Shown: positions 32,904 through 44,477, counted from the first letter of the stretch. The stretch: DNA of 64,000 nucleotides from Leifsonia williamsii (GCF_030433685.1 NZ_JAROCF010000001.1:1550001-1614000), one strand, 5' to 3'. Notes: generated from the sequence alone by a model not told the origin. Program-made: numbers and translations.

Positions 32904-34096
32904 GCACCGTCCTCGTCGTCAACAGCGGCTCGTCGTCGCTCAAGTACCAGCTGATCGACGCGGAGAGCGAGGAGTCGCTCGCCACCGGTCTGGTGGAGCG
33001 GATCGGCGAGCCGAGCGGGCACATCCGGCACCGCGGGCCCGACGGCACGAGCGAGCGCTCGCTGCCGATCCCGGACCACACCGCCGCGTTCCGGGCCATG
33101 CTCGACGCCTTCGCCGAGAGCGGCCCGAGCCTCGAGGACGATCCGGTCGTCGCGGTCGGGCACCGGGTGGTGCACGGCGGCAAGCGGTTCTTCGAGCCGA
33201 CGATCGTGACTCCGCTGGTCGAGATCAACATCGAGGACCTCGCTGACCTCGCGCCCCTCCACAACCCCGCGAACCTGCAGGGCATCCGGGCCGCGAAGAC
33301 GGCGTTCCCCGACGTGCCGCACGTGGCGGTCTTCGATACGGCCTTCCATCAGACCCTGCCGCCCGAGGCGTACACGTACGCGATCGACGCGCAGCTGGCC
33401 GAGAGGCACCGCGTGCGGCGCTACGGCTTCCACGGCACGTCGCACAAGTACGTGTCGGAGGCGGCAGCAGCCTTCCTCGGCCGCCCGCTCGGCGAGCTGA
33501 AGCAGATCGTCCTGCACCTCGGCAACGGCGCGTCCGCCTGCGCGGTCGACGGCGGCCGCTCGGTGGACACCTCGATGGGGATGACGCCGCTGGAGGGCCT
33601 GGTCATGGGCACCCGCTCGGGCGACCTCGACCCGGCGGTGCTCCTCCACCTCGCCCGACGCGCGCAGCTGGGCACCGACGACCTCGACGAGCTGCTCAAC
33701 CGCCGCAGCGGCCTGCTCGGCCTGACGGGGCACGGCGACATGCGCGACGTGCGGCGGGCCGCGCGCGAGGGCGACGAGAACGCGCGCAGGGCGCTCGACA
33801 CCGTGGTCCACCGGCTCAAGCACTACATCGGCGCGTACACCGCGCAGCTCGGCGGGCTCGACGTGCTCGTCTTCACCGCCGGCGTGGGCGAGAACGACGC
33901 CGCGCTGCGGGCGGAGGCCGTGGCCGGGCTGGAGGTGCTCGGCATCCGGCTGGACGAGGAGCGCAACACCGCCTCCTCCGGCGACACCCGGGTGATCTCG
34001 ACCGACGACTCGCCGGTCACCGTGCTCGTGGTGCCGACCAACGAGGAGCTGGAGATCGCGCGCCAGTCCCTGCAGGCGGTGGGCGCGGCGGGGTGA
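32900..34096 (+). CDS. ackA: Acetate kinase
   Basis: A 398-residue enzyme making ATP and acetate from acetyl phosphate, or the reverse. Signatures are VLVVNSGSSSLKYQLID at the N-terminus, VGHRVVHGGKRFFEPTIVT, FDTAFHQTLPPEAYTYAID, RYGFHGTSHKYVS (catalytic His/Asp region) and VFTAGVGENDAALR near the C-terminus. It is the partner of Pta in overflow and acetate uptake. Translational coupling by a 4-base overlap keeps the two equal. Length is normal for the family. Confidence 0.98.
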   Translation: MSTVLVVNSGSSSLKYQLIDAESEESLATGLVERIGEPSGHIRHRGPDGTSERSLPIPDHTAAFRAMLDAFAESGPSLEDDPVVAVGHRVVHGGKRFFEPTIVTPLVEINIEDLADLAPLHNPANLQGIRAAKTAFPDVPHVAVFDTAFHQTLPPEAYTYAIDAQLAERHRVRRYGFHGTSHKYVSEAAAAFLGRPLGELKQIVLHLGNGASACAVDGGRSVDTSMGMTPLEGLVMGTRSGDLDPAVLLHLARRAQLGTDDLDELLNRRSGLLGLTGHGDMRDVRRAAREGDENARRALDTVVHRLKHYIGAYTAQLGGLDVLVFTAGVGENDAALRAEAVAGLEVLGIRLDEERNTASSGDTRVISTDDSPVTVLVVPTNEELEIARQSLQAVGAAG

Positions 34097-34139
34097 GCGG
34101 AGCGGCGCACCACCGGTGCGCCAGACGGAGACGGCGACG

Positions 34140-35543
34140 ATGCGGCGAGGGAGCGGCGGAGGAGCGGAGCGGCGGAGGCCGCCCCGCGGGGGCCGGCCGC
34201 GGCGCGCGCGGCTCGTCCGCCTGGTCGTGGCGGTCGCCGTCGCCCTCGGCCTGACGGCGCTCGCGGGCTGCGCACCGACCGACTCCGGCGGCTTCGGGCC
34301 CCGCTTCGTCACTCCACCGCTCATCCGGTACAGCTCGGTGCTGTGGCCCGTCCCGCTGCAGCTCGTCGGCGCGGAGCCGGGGAGCAGACTCCGCCTCTCC
34401 GCGTCCGTGACGACCGACCGCGGGACGTGGGGCTCGTCCGCGACCTACACGGTCCCCGCCAACGGGACGCTCGACCTCGCCACGGCGCGGCCGCAGCTGG
34501 CGCCGTTCCGCGAGCCGGACTCCATCGGCCTGTACTGGTCGCTGCGCGGCCCCGAGCTCAGCGGCAGGGACCTCGCCCGGCAGTGGATGCGCGAGACGCT
34601 TCCCGTGCGCCTGACCGCCTCCGCCGGCGACCGGGTGGTGGCGGAGCGGACGTTCCGGCTGCAGGGGCTCGCGGCGGACCTCCGCCCCCGCACGGTCTAC
34701 ACGCGCGACCTCGTGGCGGCGGAGGTGCAGGCGGATGGGGGCGACGCGGCACCCGGATCGCCGGGCTCCACGCCGCCGGTCCTCCCGCGGCAGACGCACG
34801 AGGACCAGCCCATCGGCCGCTACTGGGGAGCGGCCACGCTGGAGCGCCCGGTCACCCCGGCGGTGCTGATGTTCGACGACACGTCGCCTGGCGCCTCCGG
34901 CTCCTTCGTGGCGCCCGTGCTCGCGCAGCTGGGGGCCTCGGTGTTCGTGCTGCCGGTCACCGGCGACGGCGACGGCGTGCTGCTCTCGAGCGTGGTGGAC
35001 GCGGGCACGGTGGACGCCGTGCTCGACTGGCTCGGGCAGCGCGCCGACGTCGACCCGCGCAAGCTGTTCGTCTACGGCACCGGCGCCTCCGAGCAGCTCG
35101 CGCTGTGGGCGGCCAACCGGTTCGGGTCGCGGTTCGAGGGCGTCTTCGCAGCCGGAGGCGTTCCCGCGCTGGTGTGCACGCCCTCCGGCGCGTCGCCGGT
35201 GGTGGAGCAGGGGACCGACTGGCCGTGCCGCGTGGCGCCGGCGCCGGTGACGCCCGCGTCGATGTTCCGGCTCGATCACGTGCCTGGCGCGGTCGTGCTG
35301 GCGTGCGCCGAGCACGACGAGGTGCTGCCGGAGGCGTGCTCCTGGCAGCAGGCGCTGGCGACGGGCCGGGTGTCGGCGAACGGCTCTACCAGCCTGGTCG
35401 CCGACGCGGCGCACGCGATCACCGTCCCGCCCGGGCTGCCGATCGCCCTCCCGGAGGGCGCGCTCGCGCAGCCCACCGAGCAGGCGCGGATCGCCTTCTG
35501 GGACGCCGTCGGCCGGGTCGTGCTGAGGGCGGCGCGATCGTGA
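34140..35543 (+). CDS. BAAT-like lipoprotein 1, nucleophile missing
   Basis: A 467-residue secreted lipoprotein (lipobox LAGC, Cys44) following a very basic N-terminus. The first part resembles the N-terminal acyl-CoA thioesterase/BAAT domain (GLYWSLRGPEL); the second is an alpha/beta-hydrolase domain. At the nucleophile elbow it reads VYGTGASEQLALW, so Gly315 stands where the third paralogue has Ser. The Asp (CAEHDEVLPEACSW) and His (DAAHAITVPPG) remain. It is probably not catalytic, or works differently. ATG 34140 is preferred to GTG 34116. It follows ackA by 43 bases and overlaps the next paralogue by 4. Confidence 0.8.
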   Translation: MRRGSGGGAERRRPPRGGRPRRARLVRLVVAVAVALGLTALAGCAPTDSGGFGPRFVTPPLIRYSSVLWPVPLQLVGAEPGSRLRLSASVTTDRGTWGSSATYTVPANGTLDLATARPQLAPFREPDSIGLYWSLRGPELSGRDLARQWMRETLPVRLTASAGDRVVAERTFRLQGLAADLRPRTVYTRDLVAAEVQADGGDAAPGSPGSTPPVLPRQTHEDQPIGRYWGAATLERPVTPAVLMFDDTSPGASGSFVAPVLAQLGASVFVLPVTGDGDGVLLSSVVDAGTVDAVLDWLGQRADVDPRKLFVYGTGASEQLALWAANRFGSRFEGVFAAGGVPALVCTPSGASPVVEQGTDWPCRVAPAPVTPASMFRLDHVPGAVVLACAEHDEVLPEACSWQQALATGRVSANGSTSLVADAAHAITVPPGLPIALPEGALAQPTEQARIAFWDAVGRVVLRAARS

Positions 35544-36838
35544 GCAGGAGGCCGGCTCGGCTCGCGGCGCTGGTCGCCACCGCGGTCTGCGCGGTGATGC
35601 TCGCCGGCTGCGGCGTTCCGACGGCGGGAGGGCCGCACCTCGTCGTGCGCGAGTTCGGCACGACCGTCACGAGCGAGGTCGGCATCACGCTCCAGGGCCT
35701 GCGACCGGGGGAGCCGGTCGTGCTCACCGCCACGGCGCGGACCTCCGCCGGCACCTGGCGTTCGCGGAGCGTCTTCCCGGTCCCGCCCGACGGCACGGTG
35801 TCGCTCGCGGCGCAGCAGCCCGCCCTCGGCGCCTACGCGGGCGCCGACCCCGGCGGGCCGCTCTGGAGCATGTCCGGTCCGCCCACCAGCCAGGACGAGC
35901 TGGAGCGGGCGTGGGCGTACGGCGGCGTCGATGTGGTCGTCGCGGCCGATCAGGGCGGCAGGAGGGTCGCCACCACGACGCTGCGCCGCCAGGGCCTCGC
36001 CGAGGTCACCGCGCAGCGCTTCGTCGAGCCGTCGGAGCTGGTGCCGGAGGGGGTGCCGCCCGACGCCACCGGCACGCCGTCGGCCGCGACCGCCGGCTGG
36101 GTGGTGGTGCCGTTCCCGCTGCCGAGCGGCAGCCCGCGGCCGGGTGTGCTGCTCATCGACGGCGACGAGGGCGGTGCGTCGGCGGTGTTCGCGGCGCGGG
36201 TGATCGCCGCCGCCGGGTTCCCCGTGTTCGTGCTGCCCGCCTTCGGCCCGCCCGGACAGCTGCCGGGCTCGGCAGCGCTGTCCGTCGAGGCGTTCGACGC
36301 GGCGCTGAGCTGGTTCGCCGGCCGCCGCCTGGTCGACCAGGACCGCGTCCTCGTCTACGGCACAGGGGCGGCCTCCGGCATGGCGCTCTGGTTCGCCTCC
36401 CACCGCCCCGACCGGGTGCGCGGCGCCATCGCGGCGGGCGGCCCGACGGCGCTGCTGTGCGCGGCGAGGGGAGGCTCGCCGACGCTGACCGACCACGGCG
36501 AGCCGGTCCCGTGCGAGGACGGCACGCGCGCCGTCGCCGACACCGCGCTCCCACCGGTCCGGCTCATCAGCGGCCCGGTGGTGCTGGCCTGCGGCCTCGC
36601 CGACGAGACGCTGCCGTCCACCTGCGAATGGGCGGACGCCGTGCACACCGCACGCGGCCGGCGCGTCGGCGACGTGGTCATGCGCACACACGGGGCCGCT
36701 CACGACGTGGTCACCGCGCCGCTCCTGCCGATCGGGCTCGACGACCTCCCTCCCGCCACCGCCCAGGCGACGGAGCAGGGGAGGCGCACCTTCTGGGCCG
36801 CCGTGATCGGCACGCTGGAGCAGGAGGCGCGGCGGTGA
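35540..36838 (+). CDS. BAAT-like lipoprotein 2, nucleophile missing
   Basis: A 432-residue lipoprotein (lipobox LAGC, Cys24). It has the same two-domain plan as its neighbours: GPLWSMSGPPTS in the first domain and a hydrolase domain in the second. The elbow reads VYGTGAASGMALW, with Gly276 in place of Ser, while the Asp (CGLADETLPSTCEW) and His (GAAHDVVTAPLLP) positions are kept. GTG 35540 overlaps the first paralogue as GTGA. The three genes probably arose by tandem duplication. The pairing of Cys residues (two near the Asp region) suggests disulfides outside the cell. Function unknown. Confidence 0.8.
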   Translation: MSRRPARLAALVATAVCAVMLAGCGVPTAGGPHLVVREFGTTVTSEVGITLQGLRPGEPVVLTATARTSAGTWRSRSVFPVPPDGTVSLAAQQPALGAYAGADPGGPLWSMSGPPTSQDELERAWAYGGVDVVVAADQGGRRVATTTLRRQGLAEVTAQRFVEPSELVPEGVPPDATGTPSAATAGWVVVPFPLPSGSPRPGVLLIDGDEGGASAVFAARVIAAAGFPVFVLPAFGPPGQLPGSAALSVEAFDAALSWFAGRRLVDQDRVLVYGTGAASGMALWFASHRPDRVRGAIAAGGPTALLCAARGGSPTLTDHGEPVPCEDGTRAVADTALPPVRLISGPVVLACGLADETLPSTCEWADAVHTARGRRVGDVVMRTHGAAHDVVTAPLLPIGLDDLPPATAQATEQGRRTFWAAVIGTLEQEARR

Positions 36839-38088
36839 CCGGGCGGGCGCTCGCGCGCGTGCTGCGGGTCGTCGCCGCGCTCGCCGTGGTGCTGCTCCTC
36901 CCGGTGCTGGCCGGGTGCGCACCCGCGCGCACGGGCACGGGCCCGCGCTTCCAGGTCGCGCAGAACCCGAGCCCGGCGTGGGAGGCGGTGCACCTGCGCC
37001 TGGTCGCCCTGCCGCCGGGCGAGCGCGTCACGATCACTGCTGCCGTCGGCCGGCTGTGGACCTCCCGCGCCGTCTACGCCGTCCCGGCCACCGGCGTCGT
37101 GGACCTCGACAAGGAGGCGCCGCTCGAGGCGCCGTTCACCGGGGTCGACGGGATGGGGCTGTTCTGGTCGCTGCGCAGCGCAGCCGGTGCCGCGGCCACG
37201 GCCGACGAGGGCTGGGGCATCAGCACCCAGTCCGTCGACCTCCGCGCGGCGATCGCGGGCAGGAGGGTGGCCGAGACCCGGGTGCAGCGGGTCGGGCTGG
37301 CCGCCGCCGCTCCGTCGCGCGCGGTGTTCGACGCCGGGATCAGCGGCGACTACTTCCGCCCCGTCGCGTCGGGGGAGGCGCTGCGGCCGGGCGTGCTCGT
37401 GCTCGACGGCACCGACCCTGGCGCGCAGACGGGCGTGCTCGCGGCCTCCACACTGTCGGCGATGGGCTATCCGGCCCTCGCGCTCTCGACGTTCGGGCCC
37501 GCCGGGCAGCTCGACCCGCGCCGGGTCTTCACGGCCGAGCGGCTGCTCTCGGCGGTCGCCTGGCTGCGCTCGCAGCCCGGCGTCGACGACCAGCGCATCT
37601 TCGTGTTCGGCACCTCGCGCGGGGCGCAGCTCGCGCTGTGGTCCGCCGTCGCCTTCCCCGGCACGGTCTACGGGGCCATCGCACCGGGAGGGACGACCGG
37701 GCTGGTCTGCCCGTCGCCCGTCCCGTCGCCCGCCGTCACCGTCGGCGGATCGTGGGTGCCTTGCGTGAGCGGAACGCGCGAGCCGTCGCCCGCGGCGGTG
37801 CTCGACCTCGGGCGCATCCCGGGGCCGGTCGTGCTCGGCTGCGCCGGGGCGGACGAGCAGCTGGAGACGGGCTGCGCCTGGCTCGACGCGGCCGCGAAGA
37901 TCCGGCCGCCGGAGAGCTTCGACGTGTACCTGCGGGCGCCGGGCGCCACGCACTACTTCTACCTGCCCCCGTACTCGCCGCTGCTGCTGCCTCCCGCTCC
38001 GCACGCCCAGGCGACGGAGGACGCGCGGGTCGCCTTCTGGGGGGCCGTGGAGTCCGCGCTCTCCGCTCCGTCGAGCCTTTCGCGCTGA
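36835..38088 (+). CDS. BAAT-like lipoprotein 3, nucleophile intact
   Basis: A 417-residue lipoprotein (lipobox LAGC, Cys28). The first domain has GMGLFWSLRSAAG, the second the intact elbow FVFGTSRGAQLALW with Ser261, then CAGADEQLETGCAW (Asp) and GATHYFYLPPYSP (His). It is therefore the only member of the trio with a full alpha/beta-hydrolase triad. BAAT-family enzymes cleave or transfer acyl thioesters, but acyl-CoA is not expected outside the cell, so an ester, thioester or lipid substrate in the envelope is more likely. GTG 36835 overlaps paralogue 2 by 4 bases. Confidence 0.82.
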   Translation: MTGRALARVLRVVAALAVVLLLPVLAGCAPARTGTGPRFQVAQNPSPAWEAVHLRLVALPPGERVTITAAVGRLWTSRAVYAVPATGVVDLDKEAPLEAPFTGVDGMGLFWSLRSAAGAAATADEGWGISTQSVDLRAAIAGRRVAETRVQRVGLAAAAPSRAVFDAGISGDYFRPVASGEALRPGVLVLDGTDPGAQTGVLAASTLSAMGYPALALSTFGPAGQLDPRRVFTAERLLSAVAWLRSQPGVDDQRIFVFGTSRGAQLALWSAVAFPGTVYGAIAPGGTTGLVCPSPVPSPAVTVGGSWVPCVSGTREPSPAAVLDLGRIPGPVVLGCAGADEQLETGCAWLDAAAKIRPPESFDVYLRAPGATHYFYLPPYSPLLLPPAPHAQATEDARVAFWGAVESALSAPSSLSR

Positions 38089-38134
38089 GAGCGATCGCCG
38101 CGCTCCCGCCCGGGCGGATGTCGGCGGCGGCAAG

Positions 38135-38140
38135 TAGCAT
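38135..38140 (+). promoter_or_regulatory. -10 hexamer of dnaX
   Basis: TAGCAT lies 6 bases before GTG 38147 and decides between GTG 38141 and 38147; the latter also gives the usual MVTALYRRYRP start. Confidence 0.5.
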
Positions 38141-38146
38141 GTGTGG

Positions 38147-40783
38147 GTGGTAACCGCTCTCTATCGCCGCTACCGGCCCGACACCTTCGCCGACATGATC
38201 GGACAGTCGCAGGTGACCGAGCCGCTGATGACGGCGCTCCGCTCCGACCGGGTGAACCACGCCTACCTGTTCTCGGGTCCGCGCGGCTGCGGCAAGACCA
38301 CCTCCGCCCGCATCCTGGCCCGCTGCCTCAACTGCGCGGAGGGCCCCACGGACACTCCGTGCGGCAAATGCTCCTCATGCATCGAGCTCAGCCGCGACGG
38401 CGCCGGCTCGCTCGACGTGGTCGAGATCGATGCCGCGAGCCACAACGGCGTCGACGACGCCCGTGACATCCGCGAGCGGGCGATCTTCGCCCCGGCCCGC
38501 GACCGCTACAAGATCTTCATCCTCGACGAGGCGCACATGGTCACGCCGCAGGGCTTCAACGCCCTGCTGAAGATCGTGGAGGAGCCGCCGGAGCACGTGA
38601 AGTTCATCTTCGCGACCACCGAGCCCGAGAAGGTCATCGGCACCATCCGCTCGCGCACCCACCACTACCCGTTCCGGCTCGTGCCGCCTGCGCAGATGCT
38701 CGCCTACGTGCAGAGCCTCTGCGACAGCGAGGGCATGACCGTCGCGCCCGGCGTGCTGCCGCTGGTGGTGCGGGCCGGTGGAGGCTCGCCGCGCGACACC
38801 CTCTCGCTGCTCGACCAGCTCATGGCCGGCTCCGAGGGCGACGCGATCGAGTACGAGCGCGCGGTCGCGCTGCTCGGCTACACGCACGCGGCCCTGCTCG
38901 ACGACGTGATCGACGCGATCTCGGCGCGGGATGCCGCCGGCGCCTTCGCCGCGGTCGACCGGGTCATCCAGACCGGCCAGGACCCGCGCCGCTTCGTCGA
39001 AGACCTGCTGGAGCGTCTCCGCGACCTCATCGTCGTCGCCGCGACCAGCGTCGAGGGCGCTGCGGCCGTGCTCCGCGGCGTGCCGCAGGACGAGCTCGAC
39101 CGGATGGGCGTGCAGGCCATGAAGTTCGGCGCCGCCGAGTTGAGCCGCTCCGCCGACATCGTCAACGCCGCGCTCACCGAGATGACCGGGGCGACCTCCC
39201 CGCGCCTCCACCTGGAGCTCATGATCGCGCGCGTCCTCGTGCCGTCGGCCGACGAGAGCGAGCGCGGCGCGCTGGCCCGCGTCGAACGGCTGGAGCGCCG
39301 CGTCGGCGTGAGCGACGCTGCGGGCGCGCCCGCGCCCGCCGCTGCGCCGCGCGCTGCTGCTCCTGCTGCGCGACCGGAACCGGTCGTGGTGGAGTCGGTG
39401 GTCGCCGTCGAGGCGGCCGAGGCTCCGGCGGCGTCGGCGGCTGTGTCGGTGCCTGCTGCTGCTCCTGCTACGCCTGCCGCCTCTGCGCCCGCTCCTGCAT
39501 CGCCTGCCGCGTCTGCGCCTGCCGCGTCTGCGCCTGCCGCGTCTGCGCCTGCTTCGGGTGCGCCCGCCTCGGCTGCGCCTGCTGCTGCGTCGCCCTCCGC
39601 GCCTGCGCCCGCGGTGTCGGCGCCCGCTGACGCCCCGGCTCCGGCCGCTGCCTCTGCACCCGCTGCGGATGCCGCCGCCGCGCCCGCCGCGGTCGGCCCG
39701 GTGACGACGCAGCAGGTGAAGGACGCCTGGCCGCAGATCCTCGAGGCGGTCCAGCGCGCGAAGCGCAGCGCCTGGATGGTCGTCTTCACCGCGCAGGTGC
39801 GCTCTCTCAACGGCGACGTGCTGACCCTGTCGTTCCCGAGCGACAACGACGTGCAGAGCTTCCGCCAGCCGCAGGCCCCCGGCACCCAGGGCGTCAGCGA
39901 GTTCCTGCGCCAGGCGATCGTCGACGTGCTCGGCATCCGGGTCAAGTTCATCGCCCGCGCCGACGGCTCCCCGGCCGGAGGCGGCGCCGCCCGCCCCGGC
40001 GGCGGCGCCCCGTCCGCTCCCGAGGCCGAGACCTGGCCGGGAGCGGCGGACGCCGCAGCTGAGGAGCCTTCCCCAGCGCGCTCCACGACCGCCGCAGCTC
40101 CCGCAGCCCCTGCTGCCGCGGCGCCCGCGGACGCAGCGCGCGCCACCACCTCCGCTCGTACGGCCACCACCTCCGCTCGCGCGGACGCAGTCTCCGCAGC
40201 GCCCGCCGCCGCTGGCTCCACGCCTCCCGCCGCCGCAGCCGCGGCTGTCTCGGCCCCGGCCACGCCCTCCGGCCCGGTGACCGAGTGGGCGGTCGTCGCG
40301 ATCCCGAGCGCGGCGGAGGCCGCCCCCGCCCCGGCCGCCGTCGCCACCATCGAGCGCGACGGCTCCGCCTCCGTCGCCGCCGCAGTGGTCGCCCCTCCGG
40401 CTCCCGCGGCGCGAACAGCTCCGCCCGCCCCCGCCTCCACCCCGGCAGCCGACGACCCGCCCTACGACGACGTCCCACCGCCGGAGACGGAGCCGCCGTT
40501 CGAGCCCCCGGTCCCCGAGGAGCCCGCGGGCGACTGGCGCGTCGACAACGCTCCTGCGCCCGCCGACGCGACGGCCGCCCCTGCGAGCCGGACCACCGGG
40601 ACTCCTGCCGCTGCGACCGCGCCCGCGTCGAGCGCCGCCCCGCAGCGCAGCGCCTCCGCCGCGGGCGCCCGCACGCCGACCTTCCAGCAGCCGCAGCGCT
40701 ACGGCGAGGCGGTGGTGCGCGAGATCCTGGGCGCCACCTTCCTCGAGGAGCAGCCGGCTCCGCAGAACCCGGGGATGAGGTAG
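38147..40783 (+). CDS. dnaX: DNA polymerase III subunit gamma/tau
   Basis: An 878-residue clamp-loader ATPase. MVTALYRRYRPDTFADMIGQSQV starts the AAA+ module; Walker A is SGPRGCGKTTSA (residues 43-54). A zinc knuckle uses Cys63, Cys72, Cys75 and Cys78. Walker B is FILDEAHMV, and the SRC-like sensor region IRSRTHHYPF follows. The tau part (about 520-610) is VTTQQVKDAWPQILEAVQRAKRSAWMV. Two long Ala/Pro-rich stretches (about residues 385-520 and 625-840) make it longer than typical. It is followed by recR three bases later. Confidence 0.97.
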   Translation: MVTALYRRYRPDTFADMIGQSQVTEPLMTALRSDRVNHAYLFSGPRGCGKTTSARILARCLNCAEGPTDTPCGKCSSCIELSRDGAGSLDVVEIDAASHNGVDDARDIRERAIFAPARDRYKIFILDEAHMVTPQGFNALLKIVEEPPEHVKFIFATTEPEKVIGTIRSRTHHYPFRLVPPAQMLAYVQSLCDSEGMTVAPGVLPLVVRAGGGSPRDTLSLLDQLMAGSEGDAIEYERAVALLGYTHAALLDDVIDAISARDAAGAFAAVDRVIQTGQDPRRFVEDLLERLRDLIVVAATSVEGAAAVLRGVPQDELDRMGVQAMKFGAAELSRSADIVNAALTEMTGATSPRLHLELMIARVLVPSADESERGALARVERLERRVGVSDAAGAPAPAAAPRAAAPAARPEPVVVESVVAVEAAEAPAASAAVSVPAAAPATPAASAPAPASPAASAPAASAPAASAPASGAPASAAPAAASPSAPAPAVSAPADAPAPAAASAPAADAAAAPAAVGPVTTQQVKDAWPQILEAVQRAKRSAWMVVFTAQVRSLNGDVLTLSFPSDNDVQSFRQPQAPGTQGVSEFLRQAIVDVLGIRVKFIARADGSPAGGGAARPGGGAPSAPEAETWPGAADAAAEEPSPARSTTAAAPAAPAAAAPADAARATTSARTATTSARADAVSAAPAAAGSTPPAAAAAAVSAPATPSGPVTEWAVVAIPSAAEAAPAPAAVATIERDGSASVAAAVVAPPAPAARTAPPAPASTPAADDPPYDDVPPPETEPPFEPPVPEEPAGDWRVDNAPAPADATAAPASRTTGTPAAATAPASSAAPQRSASAAGARTPTFQQPQRYGEAVVREILGATFLEEQPAPQNPGMR
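39490..39560 (+). repeat. Short tandem repeats inside dnaX
   Basis: Units of about 15 bases such as CGCGTCTGCGCCTGC repeat several times and encode the ASAPA-type linker. Slippage here would change length by five residues and keep the frame. Confidence 0.7.
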
Positions 40784-40786
40784 GCC

Positions 40787-41383
40787 GTGTACGAGGGCAT
40801 CGTCCAGGAGCTGATCGACGAGCTCGGCCGCCTCCCCGGCATCGGGCCGAAGTCGGCACAGCGGATCGCGTTCCACATCCTCCAGACCGAGAGCTTCGAC
40901 GTCACCCGGCTCGCCGAGGTGCTGCTCGAGGTGCGTGACAAGGTCCGCTTCTGCGAGATCTGCGGCAACGTCTCCGAGCAGGCGACCTGCTCCATCTGCC
41001 GCGACCCGCGCCGCAACCCCGCGCTGATCTGCGTCGTGGAGGAGGCGAAGGACGTCGTCGCGATCGAGCGCACCCGCGAGTTCCGCGGCCTCTACCACGT
41101 GCTCGGCGGCGCGATCAGCCCGATCGACGGCGTCGGCCCCGACGACCTCCGCATCCGCCAGCTGATGCAGCGCCTCGCCGACGGCACGGTGCAGGAGGTC
41201 ATCATCGCGACCGATCCCAACCTCGAGGGGGAGGCGACCGCCACCTACCTGAGCCGTCTGCTCACGACGCTCGAGATCCGCGTCACCCGGCTCGCCTCCG
41301 GCCTGCCCGTCGGCGGCGACCTGGAGTACGCCGACGAGGTCACGCTCGGGCGCGCGTTCGAGGGACGCCGGCAGGTCTCCTAG
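40787..41383 (+). CDS. recR: Recombination mediator RecR
   Basis: A 198-residue DNA-repair protein. It has an N-terminal helix-hairpin-helix ([21 protein letters not shown]), a zinc finger with Cys56, Cys59, Cys68 and Cys71, and a Toprim domain ([52 protein letters not shown]). It acts with RecO or RecF in loading RecA on gapped DNA. The GTG start is three bases after the dnaX stop, the usual dnaX-recR operon arrangement. Full length for the family. Confidence 0.98.
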   Translation: MYEGIVQELIDELGRLPGIGPKSAQRIAFHILQTESFDVTRLAEVLLEVRDKVRFCEICGNVSEQATCSICRDPRRNPALICVVEEAKDVVAIERTREFRGLYHVLGGAISPIDGVGPDDLRIRQLMQRLADGTVQEVIIATDPNLEGEATATYLSRLLTTLEIRVTRLASGLPVGGDLEYADEVTLGRAFEGRRQVS

Positions 41384-41459
41384 CCTCCGCCTCCCGCCGT
41401 CCCGGCCCCGTCACCACGGCCCCGCCGTCACATGGAAGGGGCGGCATATGGGCGCCCGG

Positions 41460-41485
41460 TAGGATGGGGGTTCCGTGACCGAGGA
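41460..41485 (+). promoter_or_regulatory. -10 element and ribosome site of aspartokinase
   Basis: TAGGAT (41460-41465) fits a -10 with a start point near 41472. GAGGAG (41480-41485) is 6 bases before GTG 41492 and decides that start. Confidence 0.55.
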
Positions 41486-41491
41486 GTGCGA

Positions 41492-43946
<2,455 letters not shown>

Positions 43947-43974
43947 CCCCGTCGCCCTGCCGGGCACGGCGCGC

Positions 43975-43980
43975 TAGCCT
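43975..43980 (+). promoter_or_regulatory. -10 hexamer of the DUF1801 gene
   Basis: TAGCCT ends 6 bases before ATG 43987; a leaderless mRNA is predicted. Confidence 0.4.
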
Positions 43981-43986
43981 GACCGC

Positions 43987-44442
43987 ATGACCGCCGCCGT
44001 GCCCTCGGAGGTCGCCGCCTACATCGAGGCGGTGCCGGAGCGCCACCGTGAGGTCTTCCTGCCCGTGTTCGACACCGTCGCCGCGGCCATGCCGGACGGC
44101 TATCGCCTCGGCCTGCACTGGCGCATGCCAGGCTGGGTCGTGCCCCTGGATACGTACCCCGACACGTACAACGGGCAGCCGCTCGCCTACGTGAGCATCG
44201 CCGCACAGAAGAATTACGTCTCCCTGTACCTGATGGCCCTCTACAGCGACTCGGCCGAGGAGCAGGAGTTCCGGCGCGCTTGGGAGGCCGGCGGCCGGCG
44301 TCTCGACATGGGCAAGAGTTGCCTGCGTCTGCGCCGCCCGGAGGACGCCGATCTGCCACTGATCGCGAGCACGATCGCCGCCTTCCCCGTCGACCGCTTC
44401 CTCGCGGTGCACGAGCGGATCCGGGCAGGAGGGACCGCCTGA
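43987..44442 (+). CDS. DUF1801-domain protein
   Basis: A 151-residue soluble protein with the DUF1801 (YdhG-like) pattern: VAAYIEAVPERHREVFLPVFDTVAAAMPDGYRLGLHWRMPGWVVP, YVSIAAQKNYVSLYLM and MGKSCLRLRRPEDADLPLIASTIA. The family has a small alpha/beta fold and no proven reaction. It is transcribed alone between asd and mqo. Length is typical. Confidence 0.82.
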   Translation: MTAAVPSEVAAYIEAVPERHREVFLPVFDTVAAAMPDGYRLGLHWRMPGWVVPLDTYPDTYNGQPLAYVSIAAQKNYVSLYLMALYSDSAEEQEFRRAWEAGGRRLDMGKSCLRLRRPEDADLPLIASTIAAFPVDRFLAVHERIRAGGTA

Positions 44443-44465
44443 GAACACCCCTCCCGCACCCCGAT

Positions 44466-44471
44466 TAGGAT
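44466..44471 (+). promoter_or_regulatory. -10 hexamer of mqo
   Basis: TAGGAT ends 6 bases before GTG 44478; leaderless transcript predicted. Confidence 0.5.
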
Positions 44472-44477
44472 TGACGG

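Noticed and set aside
39490-39560. Tandem repeats that could be read as a CRISPR-like array
   Set aside because: Units are about 15 bases, without unique spacers, and encode an in-frame Ala/Pro linker of DnaX.
38375-41098. A 907-codon open frame on the minus strand opposite dnaX-recR
   Set aside because: Its product is low-complexity Arg/Gly/Asp sequence without motifs; it mirrors the high GC of dnaX and recR, which are certain genes.
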